Shown here: piece by piece, positions 24,302 to 32,228 of the stretch
How the letters are laid out: each line of letters starts with the position of its first letter
Position numbering within the stretch: the first letter of the stretch is position 1
NCBI GenBank assembly: GCA_937948815.1
Contig: CALFAM010000186.1
Location: forward strand, 1-32,781
Direction of reading: 5' to 3'
DNA from: an uncultured bacterium
GTDB lineage: Bacteria; Acidobacteriota; Thermoanaerobaculia; Multivoradales; J023
Length of the DNA: 32,781 nt
Made by a program: the position numbers and the translations under genes
The notes under the pieces: generated by a model
Databases searched by the model: none
Told to the model about the DNA's origin: nothing
Seen by the model: the letters and a program-made list of their open reading frames with translations, nothing else

Positions 24302-26938
24302 TCAGGGCTGGGCGCCGCGGGCGATGACCAGGCTTTGCAGCACCTGCTCGCTGGCGTAGACCAGGCGTCCGTCGGGCGCGACCGCGAAGGAGTCGATCGA
24401 CGCGCCGGGGAGGATGCGGATCGGCTCGGGACGCTCGTCGGTGTCGAAGGGAAAGGAGCGCCGAACGATGCCGATCGAGCCGTCTGCGGTCGGCGCGGTG
24501 TGAAGAATGCCGCGCCCGTCGGGCAGCCAGCGTGCGCGGCCGGCGCGTGCGGGCAAGGTGATCTTCGGCTCCAATTGGGTTCCGTCGAGAGTCCAAACGC
24601 AGATGGACAAGGAATCCGGGCGAATGTCGGTCAACGCCAGGATGTGCTCGCCGTCGGGGGAGACCTCGGGCAGACGCAGAATGCCAGGAATCAGCAGGCT
24701 GGCGTCGCGGCCGTCCGGTCGAATGCGCCAGAGCCCAGGCATCTCGGCGTTGCGTGAGTTGTAGATGATCCAGGCGCCGTCAGGCGTAGTGGTGGGGTTC
24801 TCGGCCTGGCTTTGGTCAAACGTCACCTGGCGGGGGGCGCTTCCGTCCCGCTCGGCAAGCCAGATCTCGAAGGCGCCGCTGCGATTCGAGCTCCAGATGA
24901 TGCGGCCGTCGGGGAGAAAGGCTGGGTCCCAGTCTTCACCGTCGTCGCCGGTCAGTCGTCGCGTGGCACCGGTGGCAGGAGTCAGTGACCACAGGTCGAG
25001 GTTGCCGCTGCGATTCGACGAGAAGAGAATTTCGTTGCCCTCGGGGCTGTAGACCGGCTGTCGATCCGAGCTCGATCCCCGGGTCAACCAATGCCCGAGC
25101 TCGTGTGTTTCGCGTGCTTCGGCCAGGTTCATGCTCGGCGTGCGAGCCGCCAGCAGAAGGGTCTCGGCGTCGACCCGTTCCACGAATTCGACGACCGATG
25201 GGTGCCAAAAGAGTGTCGTGATCTCCCCCTGCTCCTCGATGGGGTGCCGAATCACCCGCGCGATGCCTCCGTGGCGGGGGATGAGGCTCTCGGTGACGGC
25301 GTAGAGAAGATGCTCGGCGTCTTGCGTCCAGGCTGGCGCGGACAGAAATCCCGGGCGAACCGGCGCCTTGAGGTCACGGGCGGTGCCGTTCGCCACGTCG
25401 ACGATGACCATCGACGGAATGGCCGACTCGATGTCGACCAGCGCGATGCGTCGCGCGTCCGGAGACCAGCGAGGCTGGAAGATGCGTCGATCCACGATCC
25501 GGGTGACCTCGGTCTCGATGCCACCATCTGCATCGGCGACCAGCAGCACGGTATCGAGCTGATCCGAGTCATTGTCCTGCCAGCGCACCAGGGCGAGCTG
25601 TTCGCCGCTGGGAGAGGGATCGGCGGCAATCACATCGCGCACCAACCGGCGTGGCGCGCCGCCGAGGGACGGCACGCGGAAGAGCGACGAGGAGTCACCC
25701 TCGGTGCGCACGAAGAGAATGCTGGCGTCGTCGGGCGCGAAGCGTGGTGCGCGGTCCGGCCCCTCGGTCAGCGGGCTCTCCTCACCACCTTGAACGTGCT
25801 TGAGCCAGATTCGTCTCGTGCCATCGCGATCCGAGACAAAGGCGATGCGTTTGCCATCGTGGGATGCCGCGGGCTCGGTGTCGCGCCCGGTGTAGGTAAT
25901 CGGGCTGAGAATCGGCGGCCCAACGGTGGGTGAGGGTTTGCGCAGCAGCCACCCGGCCGCGAAGGCCGCGGCGCAGAGGACGGCCGCCAGCAGTCCGATC
26001 AGCCATGGTTTTGCGGTTCGCGGTCGCGGCGGAGTGGCCAGCGAGGTCGAGCTCGGCGTTGGTGTCGGTGTCAGGGCGCCGGTCGACCGCCGCCCGAGGA
26101 CGTCCAGGAAGATCGCCACGTCTTGAGCCGATTGAAACCGCTGCCCGGGAGTCTTGGCCAGGCAACGCAAAATGACCTCCGCCAGATCCGCGGGGACATC
26201 CGGCGGCAAGGATGGCGGGTCTTCGCGCAAGACCGCGACCAGTGTCTCGCCAAAGCTGCGGCGGGCGAAGGCTGGCATGCCGGTCGCCATTTCGTAGAGC
26301 ACACAGCCCAGGGAGAAGACATCGCTGCGCGCATCCGTCGGCTCGGAAGCTGCCTGCTCGGGGGCCATGTAGCCAGCTGTTCCGAGAATTTGCCCGGGTC
26401 GGGTGGCCGCGTCGCGGTCGGCGCGAACATCGTCTGCATCGGCGCCGGCTGGCTGGAGCGCTGCGAGACCAAAATCGAGGATCTTTACCCGACCGTCCCG
26501 GGTGACGAAGATGTTCTCCGGCTTGAGGTCGCGGTGGACCACGCCCTGACCATGGGCCGCAGCCAGCCCCTCGGCGATCTGGCAGCCGAAGTCGAGCACG
26601 GTTCGTTTCGACATGCGGCTGCGGTCGAGATGGGCGCGGAGATTCTCGCCGACCAGCAACTCCGTGACCACGAATGGCGTGGCCTCGGTGCTCGCATCGT
26701 CGCCGACGTCGTGGACGGCCAGAATGTTGGGGTGGGAGAGTCGCGCCACGGCGCGCGCCTCGCGGTGGAATCGAGCCTTGGCTTCGGGCTCGAGCGTGCG
26801 GTGTCCGCCGAGAACCTTGATCGCAACGTCGCGCGCCAGGCGTGGGTCGCGCGCACGGTAGACATCACCCATGCCTCCGGCGTCGAGGAAGGCTGTGATC
26901 TCGTAGTGGGAAAGCCGGTCGCCTGGCGTGAATCTCAT
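24302..26938 (-). CDS. Receptor-type Ser/Thr protein kinase with PD40/TolB-like beta-propeller
   Basis: 878 residues. An intact Hanks kinase occupies about 12-282: glycine loop AGGMGDVYRA, Lys41 in DVAIKVL, Glu60, catalytic HRDLKPEN (135-142), DFG (155-157) and APEQ (193-196). A Thr/Pro linker leads to one membrane segment (about 311-332). The outer part (about 345-878) is a propeller of PD40 repeats such as RIAFVSDRDGTRRIWL, EILFSSNRSGNLDLWSL and RIIWSSNRSGAFEIWLAERD. The kinase thus faces the cytoplasm and the propeller faces the periplasm, where it probably binds a ligand or polymer. This architecture is frequent in Acidobacteriota and some Myxococcota. The ribosome site before ATG 26938 is weak. 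First gene of the minus-strand run; no phosphatase is adjacent. Confidence 0.93.
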   Translation of the reverse strand: MRFTPGDRLSHYEITAFLDAGGMGDVYRARDPRLARDVAIKVLGGHRTLEPEAKARFHREARAVARLSHPNILAVHDVGDDASTEATPFVVTELLVGENLRAHLDRSRMSKRTVLDFGCQIAEGLAAAHGQGVVHRDLKPENIFVTRDGRVKILDFGLAALQPAGADADDVRADRDAATRPGQILGTAGYMAPEQAASEPTDARSDVFSLGCVLYEMATGMPAFARRSFGETLVAVLREDPPSLPPDVPADLAEVILRCLAKTPGQRFQSAQDVAIFLDVLGRRSTGALTPTPTPSSTSLATPPRPRTAKPWLIGLLAAVLCAAAFAAGWLLRKPSPTVGPPILSPITYTGRDTEPAASHDGKRIAFVSDRDGTRRIWLKHVQGGEESPLTEGPDRAPRFAPDDASILFVRTEGDSSSLFRVPSLGGAPRRLVRDVIAADPSPSGEQLALVRWQDNDSDQLDTVLLVADADGGIETEVTRIVDRRIFQPRWSPDARRIALVDIESAIPSMVIVDVANGTARDLKAPVRPGFLSAPAWTQDAEHLLYAVTESLIPRHGGIARVIRHPIEEQGEITTLFWHPSVVEFVERVDAETLLLAARTPSMNLAEARETHELGHWLTRGSSSDRQPVYSPEGNEILFSSNRSGNLDLWSLTPATGATRRLTGDDGEDWDPAFLPDGRIIWSSNRSGAFEIWLAERDGSAPRQVTFDQSQAENPTTTPDGAWIIYNSRNAEMPGLWRIRPDGRDASLLIPGILRLPEVSPDGEHILALTDIRPDSLSICVWTLDGTQLEPKITLPARAGRARWLPDGRGILHTAPTADGSIGIVRRSFPFDTDERPEPIRILPGASIDSFAVAPDGRLVYASEQVLQSLVIARGAQP

Positions 26939-27411
26939 GCTCGTGCCGTCTGACTCACGCCACTCGGGAGCGTTCGGCTGCCATCCTCGTTTTGCATGCG
27001 TTTGCTTCGTTTCCTTCGCGCAGGCCTATTGGCCTTCGCGCTGCTGCGCCGCCACTGGCTTCGATCGCAAACCACGATGGGCCGGGTGTCCACGAGCTCA
27101 GGCCAAGGCACCTACGTGATGTCGCTCCGGACGGCGTGAGCGCTTCCGGCCGATCCGCGGCGGCGATTCCCCGTGTTGGCTATCCATTGCCCTGAGCCGA
27201 TTCCCATCCCCGTCCTCGACTCGTCTCGTGCTGCCGCGCGGCACGCGAAGGCTGGCCCATTCTATGGGACTCGGTGCAATCACGCGTGCGCTACGGGTGC
27301 GGTGGCGGGCGATTTTCAGTACGCTGGGCTGGCTCTTGTCGCACGTGTGACTGCATCCGGCAATCGGCCCCGTGCCGTGATTGCTCAGATCGGTGAGCCT
27401 CGTGACATGGA
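26939..27411. other. 473-base divergent intergenic region
   Basis: No gene is supported here; the short open frames lack ribosome sites and protein-like composition. The stretch separates the PD40 kinase (minus) from the SRPBCC gene (plus) and should hold promoters for both. The only clear structure is a perfect 12-bp palindrome, TGCCGCGCGGCA, at 27232-27243. I could not find a good -35/-10 pair on either strand. Confidence 0.6.
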
Positions 27412-28116
27412 ATGAGCAAAGAGATGGTCGAGCGCAAATCCAGCCAAGGTTCAGAGAAAGGTCATTGGGCTGACCCGGCTCCTTCTCGCCGCGCGCGTTT
27501 GGGAATGACGGCAGTATTGCTGATTCCATTTCTCCTCATGGGAGTCGCCTTTGTCATCGGCACCCAGCAGCCCGCCACACGTCAGGTCAGCCGTACGATC
27601 GAAGTCCGCGCGACACCCGTCGCGATTCGAGACCTGCTCGTCTCGCCGCAGCGACAGGCTGACTGGTGGGATCAGATCGAGCTGGTGGAGCCGCTCGAGG
27701 AGAGGCCGGGAACGTTTCGGCAGATCTTTCCGGAAGGCCGGAGCGCCCATGTGACGGTGGCTGCGAGCGGGCCGTCCGAGGCTTCCTCTGTGGTGCCGCT
27801 CGAGGTCGTCTGGCAGATCGCCGATCCCGCTGGCCCGTACCGCGGTACATGGCGTTTCACGATCGGCGCTCCGGAAGCCTCGCCCGAGTCGGTCGCAGCA
27901 GCCGGCTCAGGAGCCGAATCCGGGTCAGAGTCCGGCCCACCCGGAACGCACGTTACCCTGGTGGAAGAAGCCCGTTTGGGCAATCCCTTCGCCCGCTTGT
28001 TGGTAGCCTGGGCAGGGGGTGGTGGCGACCTGGTCGACGATTGTTTGCACGACCTGGCTGCGTGGTTCGAACAGGAAGCGGGCTCGGCGACGCCACCGCG
28101 TGCCAGTGCCCCGTAG
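27412..28116 (+). CDS. Membrane-anchored SRPBCC-type protein
   Basis: 234 residues. A charged N-terminal segment is followed by one membrane segment (about 31-50, TAVLLIPFLLMGVAFVIG). The rest resembles the SRPBCC (START/polyketide cyclase-like) fold: TRQVSRTIEVRATPVAIRDL and the following WWDQIELVEPL, a central beta region around VPLEVVWQIADPAGPYRGTW, and a C-terminal helix with DDCLHDLAAWFEQEAG. A Gly/Ser/Glu-rich low-complexity loop sits at about 160-180. The family binds hydrophobic ligands, and none can be named here. No strong ribosome site precedes ATG 27412; ATG at 27424 is an alternative. It ends 31 bases before ppc and may be co-transcribed with it. Confidence 0.7.
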   Translation: MSKEMVERKSSQGSEKGHWADPAPSRRARLGMTAVLLIPFLLMGVAFVIGTQQPATRQVSRTIEVRATPVAIRDLLVSPQRQADWWDQIELVEPLEERPGTFRQIFPEGRSAHVTVAASGPSEASSVVPLEVVWQIADPAGPYRGTWRFTIGAPEASPESVAAAGSGAESGSESGPPGTHVTLVEEARLGNPFARLLVAWAGGGGDLVDDCLHDLAAWFEQEAGSATPPRASAP

Positions 28117-28147
28117 ATGCCGACTCCGATGAGATTTGGGAGGCGAA

Positions 28148-30919
28148 ATGAGCGAGCGTGAAGTGGTGTTCCGGGCCCGGGACCAGGCCTTGCGTGAGGA
28201 CGTCCACGAGTTGGGAGCCCTGGTCGGTGAGGTCGTTCGGGAGCAGGCCGGGGACGGGCTGTTTCGTGATGTCGAAGCGGCGCGCAAGGCCGCAATTCGC
28301 TGCCGGGAAGGTGAAGAGGGCGCCGACTGCGACCTCGACCGCGTCCTGCAAGCCCTCGAACCTGCCCGCGCCGAGGACTTGGTGCGCGCCTTTGCCACCT
28401 ATTTTCGGGTGGTCAACTTGGCTGAAACCGTGCATCGCGTGCGCCGCCGGCGGCACTACCTTTCGGATCCGGCGCACCCCCAGCCAGGGGGGCTCGCGGC
28501 CAGTCTGCGTGGCCTCGAGAGCGCTGGGTTGGATGCGGAGCAGTCACGCGCGTTGATCGACGAGCTGTGTATCGAGCCGGTGTTCACGGCCCACCCCACC
28601 GAGGCGACACGGCGTACATTGTTGGAGAAGGAGGCGCGAATCACCTCTGCGCTGCTTCGACGGTTGCCGGGCATGTCGACCCCGGGTGAAGTGCGTGACA
28701 TTCGCGAGACCGTGCGCGCGGAAATCACGGCTGGCTGGCAGACCGAGGAGCAACCCAACCTGCGACCCTCGGTTGCGGACGAGCGCGAGCATGCGCTCTT
28801 CTATGCCGCGGGCACGCTCTACCGCGCTCTACCGGAGCTCTACGAGTCCCTGGCCGAGGCCTGGGACGACACCTATCCCGATGCTGCCGGCCATCGTCCG
28901 GCCGAGCCACTGGTGCGCTTCGCCTCGTGGGTCGGCGGCGATATGGATGGCAATCCGAACGTGACGGCGGAGACCATCGTCGCGTCGCTCGAACGGCACC
29001 GTGCGCTGATTCTGAAGCGCTACCTCGAAGAGCTCGACCAGCTCTATCGGCGTTTGAGCCAGACCCGTGGCCGTGCGGAATTTGCCGCGGCGATCGATCA
29101 GCGGATCGCCGATGACCCCTTGCGCGACCCGGTCGTGGCGGATGTGCCGTCCCGCCACCACGACATGCCGTACCGAATTCTGCTGGCCCTGATGTACCAG
29201 CGGCTTTCTCACACCCGGGAAGGCGTTGCCGACGGATACGACTCGCCCGACGCCTTTGCGCAGGATCTCGACCTTCTTGCCGACAGCCTGCGGCAGCACG
29301 GCGGTGCCCATGCCGGCCTCGCCGATGTCGAGCGGCTCCAGCTCAGACTGCGCACCTTCGGCTTTCATCTCGCGACCTTGGATGTCCGCCAAGACTCCGC
29401 GGTTCATCGCCGGGTGGTTGGCCACCTTTTCGGCGATCCTGGCTGGTCGGAGCGGTCCGCGAGCGAGCGCTCCGAACGTCTGGCGTCGTTCTTGGCCCGG
29501 GATGGTGTCGGTATCGAGGATGGTCTCGCCGATGAAGCTGCGCACCAGGAAGTGCACGCGACCCTCGAGGTGTTCCGCGCCATCCGGATCTGCCGCGAAC
29601 GGTTCGGCCGGGGGGCCATCGGGCCGTACATCATCAGCATGGCGCAGGGGCGCGATGACGTGCTGTCGGTTCTGGCCCTGGCGCGCTGGGCTGGCCTGGT
29701 TTCCGAGGACGGCTCGGTGCCGCTGGATGTCGCGCCGCTCTTCGAAACGGTGCCGGATCTCGAGGCTGCGCCGGACGTCATGCGTAGCCTGCTCGAAGAT
29801 GCCGGCTATCGGCGCCATCTCACGATCCGCAGGAGCCGGCAGACGGTGATGGTCGGCTACTCGGATTCCAACAAGGACGGCGGCCTGGCCTCGTCACGTT
29901 GGGCGTTGCACAAGGCACAGGCGGCATTGACCGAGACCCTGGCCCAGCATGCCGTCTCCCTGGTCATTTTCCACGGCCGTGGAGGCACGGTGGGTCGCGG
30001 CGGTGGCAAGACCAGGCATGCGCTGCTGGCCGCTCCCAGGGGATCGGTCGGCGGTCGCTTCCGGGTGACCGAGCAGGGTGAGGTGATCAACGCCAAATAC
30101 GGCATCGGAGCGATCGCGCTGCGCAATCTCGAGCAGGCCGTTGCCGGTGTCTTGATGGCAACGGCTGAAGTGGGTGACGGCGAAGCTGGGCCCGGAACGA
30201 AACAACAGCCGGCGACCGATGCGGACGCGGAGGCGACATGGCACGCTGTGATGGAGACGATCGCTTCAGAGAGCCGAGCGACCTATCGCGCGCTGGTCTA
30301 CGAGACGCCGGCCTTCATTGACTACTTCCGGCAGGCCACGCCGATCGACGTGATCGAACGCATGTCGATCGGGTCGCGTCCAGCGTCCCGCCGCTCGGGT
30401 AAGGGTCTCGAGAACCTGCGGGCCATCCCCTGGGTCTTCTCGTGGACCCAGAGTCGTCACCTGCTGCCGGGGTGGTACGGCTTGGGCAGCGGTCTCGAGG
30501 TGGCGATCGACCGCCACGGCATGGACACAGTGGCACGCGCCGTTCGTGAGTGGCCTTTCCTACGGGCGCTCGTCGGAGATGTCGAGATGGTCCTGGCCAA
30601 GGCGGATCTGAGGATCGCGGCACGCTATGCGGAGCTCGCCGAAGGAGAAGCGGCGGCCATCTTCCCGCGCATTCGCGCCGAGCTCGAGCGGACCGTCACG
30701 CAGCTCCTCGCGCTCAAGGGCAGCGATGCCTTGCTCGACGATGACCCGACCCTGCGCCGCGCCATCCGCCTCCGCAACCCCTACGTCGATCCGATGAGCC
30801 TGCTCCAGATCGACCTCCTGCGCCGCTGGCGCGCCGCCGACCGCAGCGACGACACCTTGCTTCGGGCCCTGCTCAGCACGGTCCGCGGGATCGCAGAGGG
30901 GCTCCAGAACACCGGCTAG
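28148..30919 (+). CDS. ppc: Phosphoenolpyruvate carboxylase
   Basis: 923 residues, normal length. It carboxylates phosphoenolpyruvate with bicarbonate to oxaloacetate, refilling the citric acid cycle. Catalytic motifs are intact: VFTAHPTEATRRTLL with His149, GGDMDGNPNVT, the YSDSNKDGG run near residue 570, FHGRGGTVGRGGG near 607, and RNPYVDPMSLLQIDLLRRWR near the end, finishing in the conserved QNTG. ATG at 28148 has GGGAGG four bases upstream. A short insertion rich in Gly/Glu/Asp/Ala (about 680-698) lies after the VLMATAEV segment. It converges with the AraC-type gene, 38 bases away. Confidence 0.96.
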   Translation: MSEREVVFRARDQALREDVHELGALVGEVVREQAGDGLFRDVEAARKAAIRCREGEEGADCDLDRVLQALEPARAEDLVRAFATYFRVVNLAETVHRVRRRRHYLSDPAHPQPGGLAASLRGLESAGLDAEQSRALIDELCIEPVFTAHPTEATRRTLLEKEARITSALLRRLPGMSTPGEVRDIRETVRAEITAGWQTEEQPNLRPSVADEREHALFYAAGTLYRALPELYESLAEAWDDTYPDAAGHRPAEPLVRFASWVGGDMDGNPNVTAETIVASLERHRALILKRYLEELDQLYRRLSQTRGRAEFAAAIDQRIADDPLRDPVVADVPSRHHDMPYRILLALMYQRLSHTREGVADGYDSPDAFAQDLDLLADSLRQHGGAHAGLADVERLQLRLRTFGFHLATLDVRQDSAVHRRVVGHLFGDPGWSERSASERSERLASFLARDGVGIEDGLADEAAHQEVHATLEVFRAIRICRERFGRGAIGPYIISMAQGRDDVLSVLALARWAGLVSEDGSVPLDVAPLFETVPDLEAAPDVMRSLLEDAGYRRHLTIRRSRQTVMVGYSDSNKDGGLASSRWALHKAQAALTETLAQHAVSLVIFHGRGGTVGRGGGKTRHALLAAPRGSVGGRFRVTEQGEVINAKYGIGAIALRNLEQAVAGVLMATAEVGDGEAGPGTKQQPATDADAEATWHAVMETIASESRATYRALVYETPAFIDYFRQATPIDVIERMSIGSRPASRRSGKGLENLRAIPWVFSWTQSRHLLPGWYGLGSGLEVAIDRHGMDTVARAVREWPFLRALVGDVEMVLAKADLRIAARYAELAEGEAAAIFPRIRAELERTVTQLLALKGSDALLDDDPTLRRAIRLRNPYVDPMSLLQIDLLRRWRAADRSDDTLLRALLSTVRGIAEGLQNTG

Positions 30920-30944
30920 CAGGGCAAAGCACCGGCCAGCAGGG
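30910..30944. repeat. 15-bp direct repeat across the ppc stop codon
   Basis: CACCGGCTAGCAGGG (30910-30924) and CACCGGCCAGCAGGG (30930-30944) differ at one base and start 20 bases apart. The first copy contains the ppc stop codon. It looks like a small local duplication. Confidence 0.6.
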
Positions 30945-30957
30945 GCGACGGTGGCGA

Positions 30958-31734
30958 TCACTGCCCTGCGCGGTAGTAGGCGCTCGGGGTCGTGCCGAGG
31001 GTGCGCTTGAACATGGCGATGAAGGCGCTGGTGCTCTCGTAGCCGACGTCGAGCGCAACCTGGCCGACGGGAGTATCCGCCGCGAGCAGGCGCAGTGCTT
31101 CGAGCAGCCGCACCTGCTGCCGCCAGCGGCCGACTGTGGTGCCAGCCTCGCGCTGGAAGAGGCGCTCGAGTGTCCGCAGGCTGGCGCCGCTCTGCGCGGC
31201 GAACGACGCAAGCGAGCGGCTGCTGCCCGGTGACGCACGCAGCAGGTGAGCAAAGCGCAGTGCGCGTGCGTCCCGGGGGAGGGTGAGCTCCAGGGGCGCC
31301 TCCGGAGTCTCGGTCACCTGGTCGATCAGCACGGCGGCCAGTCGTGCATGGCGGGGGTTCGCCTGATCCAGCATGCCGATTCCGATGATGAACCGAATCA
31401 TCTCGCGCAGGAGCGGCGCCACGCTCAGCACGCAGCAGTCGGTTGGAAGGGTGTCAGCCAGGCCGGGCCGCAGATAGAGCGTGCGCATCGAGACGGCGCC
31501 GCTCATGGTGATCGCATGCTTCACGCCCTCGGGAATCCAGGCGGCGCGATGCGAGGGTACGACCCAGGTCCCCCGCTCGGTCTCGACGGTCATCACGCCA
31601 CGGGTGGCGTAGACCAGCTGCGGCCAGCCGTGGTCGTGAGAAGCGATTCGATGGCCGGAAGGCAAGCGGAGCGCCAAAGAGCGGATGGCAATGCGCGTCT
31701 CCGGATCGCCTCGGAGTTGTCGTGTGCTCGACAT
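30958..31734 (-). CDS. AraC-family transcriptional regulator
   Basis: 258 residues. The N-terminal half is a cupin-like sensor domain (ASHDHGWPQLVYATRGVMTV, then VVPSHRAAWIPEGVKHAI). The C-terminal 100 residues hold the two helix-turn-helix motifs: SLASFAAQSGASLRTLERLF and VGQVALDVGYESTSAFIAMF, ending KRTLGTTPSAYYR. ATG at 31734 is chosen as the point where the sensor domain begins; its ribosome site is poor. It is divergent from the VOC gene across 73 bases that contain a direct repeat suited to an AraC-type operator, so it probably controls that gene and perhaps itself. Confidence 0.9.
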   Translation of the reverse strand: MSSTRQLRGDPETRIAIRSLALRLPSGHRIASHDHGWPQLVYATRGVMTVETERGTWVVPSHRAAWIPEGVKHAITMSGAVSMRTLYLRPGLADTLPTDCCVLSVAPLLREMIRFIIGIGMLDQANPRHARLAAVLIDQVTETPEAPLELTLPRDARALRFAHLLRASPGSSRSLASFAAQSGASLRTLERLFQREAGTTVGRWRQQVRLLEALRLLAADTPVGQVALDVGYESTSAFIAMFKRTLGTTPSAYYRAGQ

Positions 31735-31738
31735 CAAC

Positions 31739-31769
31739 TGTCGTTCTATCGCATTCGTGTCGTTCTGTC
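31739..31769. promoter_or_regulatory. Candidate AraC-type operator (direct repeat)
   Basis: TGTCGTTCTATC (31739-31750) and TGTCGTTCTGTC (31758-31769) match at 11 of 12 bases and start 19 bases apart, close to two helical turns, as expected for an AraC-family dimer. The second copy covers where the -35 box would be for a possible -10, TAGGAT, at 31777-31782 in front of the VOC gene. Confidence 0.5.
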
Positions 31770-31807
31770 TGCTGCGTAGGATCACGTCAACCCAAAGGAG
31801 TCGACCC

Positions 31808-32188
31808 ATGCCTAACAACGTTGCCCATTTCGCCATCCACGCAGACGACTGCCAACGCGCCAAGCGCTTCTACGAGTCTGTCTTCGGGTGGAGTTTCGAG
31901 CCGTGGGGGCCGCCAGACTTCTGGTTGATCCAGACCAGCCCGGGGGCGCTCCGGGGCGCCCTCCAGAAGCGGCAAGAGCCGGTCGAAGGCACGGGGATGA
32001 TCGGATTCGAATGCACGATCGGGGTGGACGACGTCGAGGCGACCTTGGCTGCCATCGAAACCCATGGCGGAAAGGTGACGCTCCAACCGATGGTGATCGA
32101 GACCGTCGGAACCCTCCTGATGTTCGAGGACACAGAAGGCAACCGCGTGGGTGCGATGCGCTATGACGACCCGGCCGCGTGTGGCTGA
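31808..32188 (+). CDS. VOC family (glyoxalase/bleomycin resistance-like) protein
   Basis: 126 residues, one VOC module pair. It starts NVAHFAIHADDCQRAKRFYE and continues with VFGWSFEPWGPPDFWLI, CTIGVDDVEATLAAIETHGG and LLMFEDTEGNRVGAMRYD, the usual beta-alpha-beta-beta-beta order, with His7 and a Glu near the end as likely metal ligands. Members include lyases, dioxygenases and binding proteins; the substrate is not evident. AAAGGAG lies seven bases before ATG 31808. Its regulator is probably the divergent AraC-type gene. Confidence 0.85.
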   Translation: MPNNVAHFAIHADDCQRAKRFYESVFGWSFEPWGPPDFWLIQTSPGALRGALQKRQEPVEGTGMIGFECTIGVDDVEATLAAIETHGGKVTLQPMVIETVGTLLMFEDTEGNRVGAMRYDDPAACG

Positions 32189-32202
32189 CGATCCGCGGAT
32201 CG
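32189..32202. other. 14-bp palindrome between convergent genes
   Basis: CGATCCGCGGATCG begins directly after the VOC stop codon, in the 40-base gap facing the gamma-glutamyltranspeptidase-like gene. It may help end transcription from either side, but it has no T run. Confidence 0.4.
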
Positions 32203-32228
32203 CGCTGTTCTGCGCTGGAGCAGACCGG

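Noticed and set aside
27098..27529. A 143-codon minus-strand frame covering part of the 473-base gap and the start of the SRPBCC gene.
   Set aside because: No ribosome site, and a Ser/Arg/Pro-rich composition without hydrophobic periodicity. It overlaps a better-supported gene.
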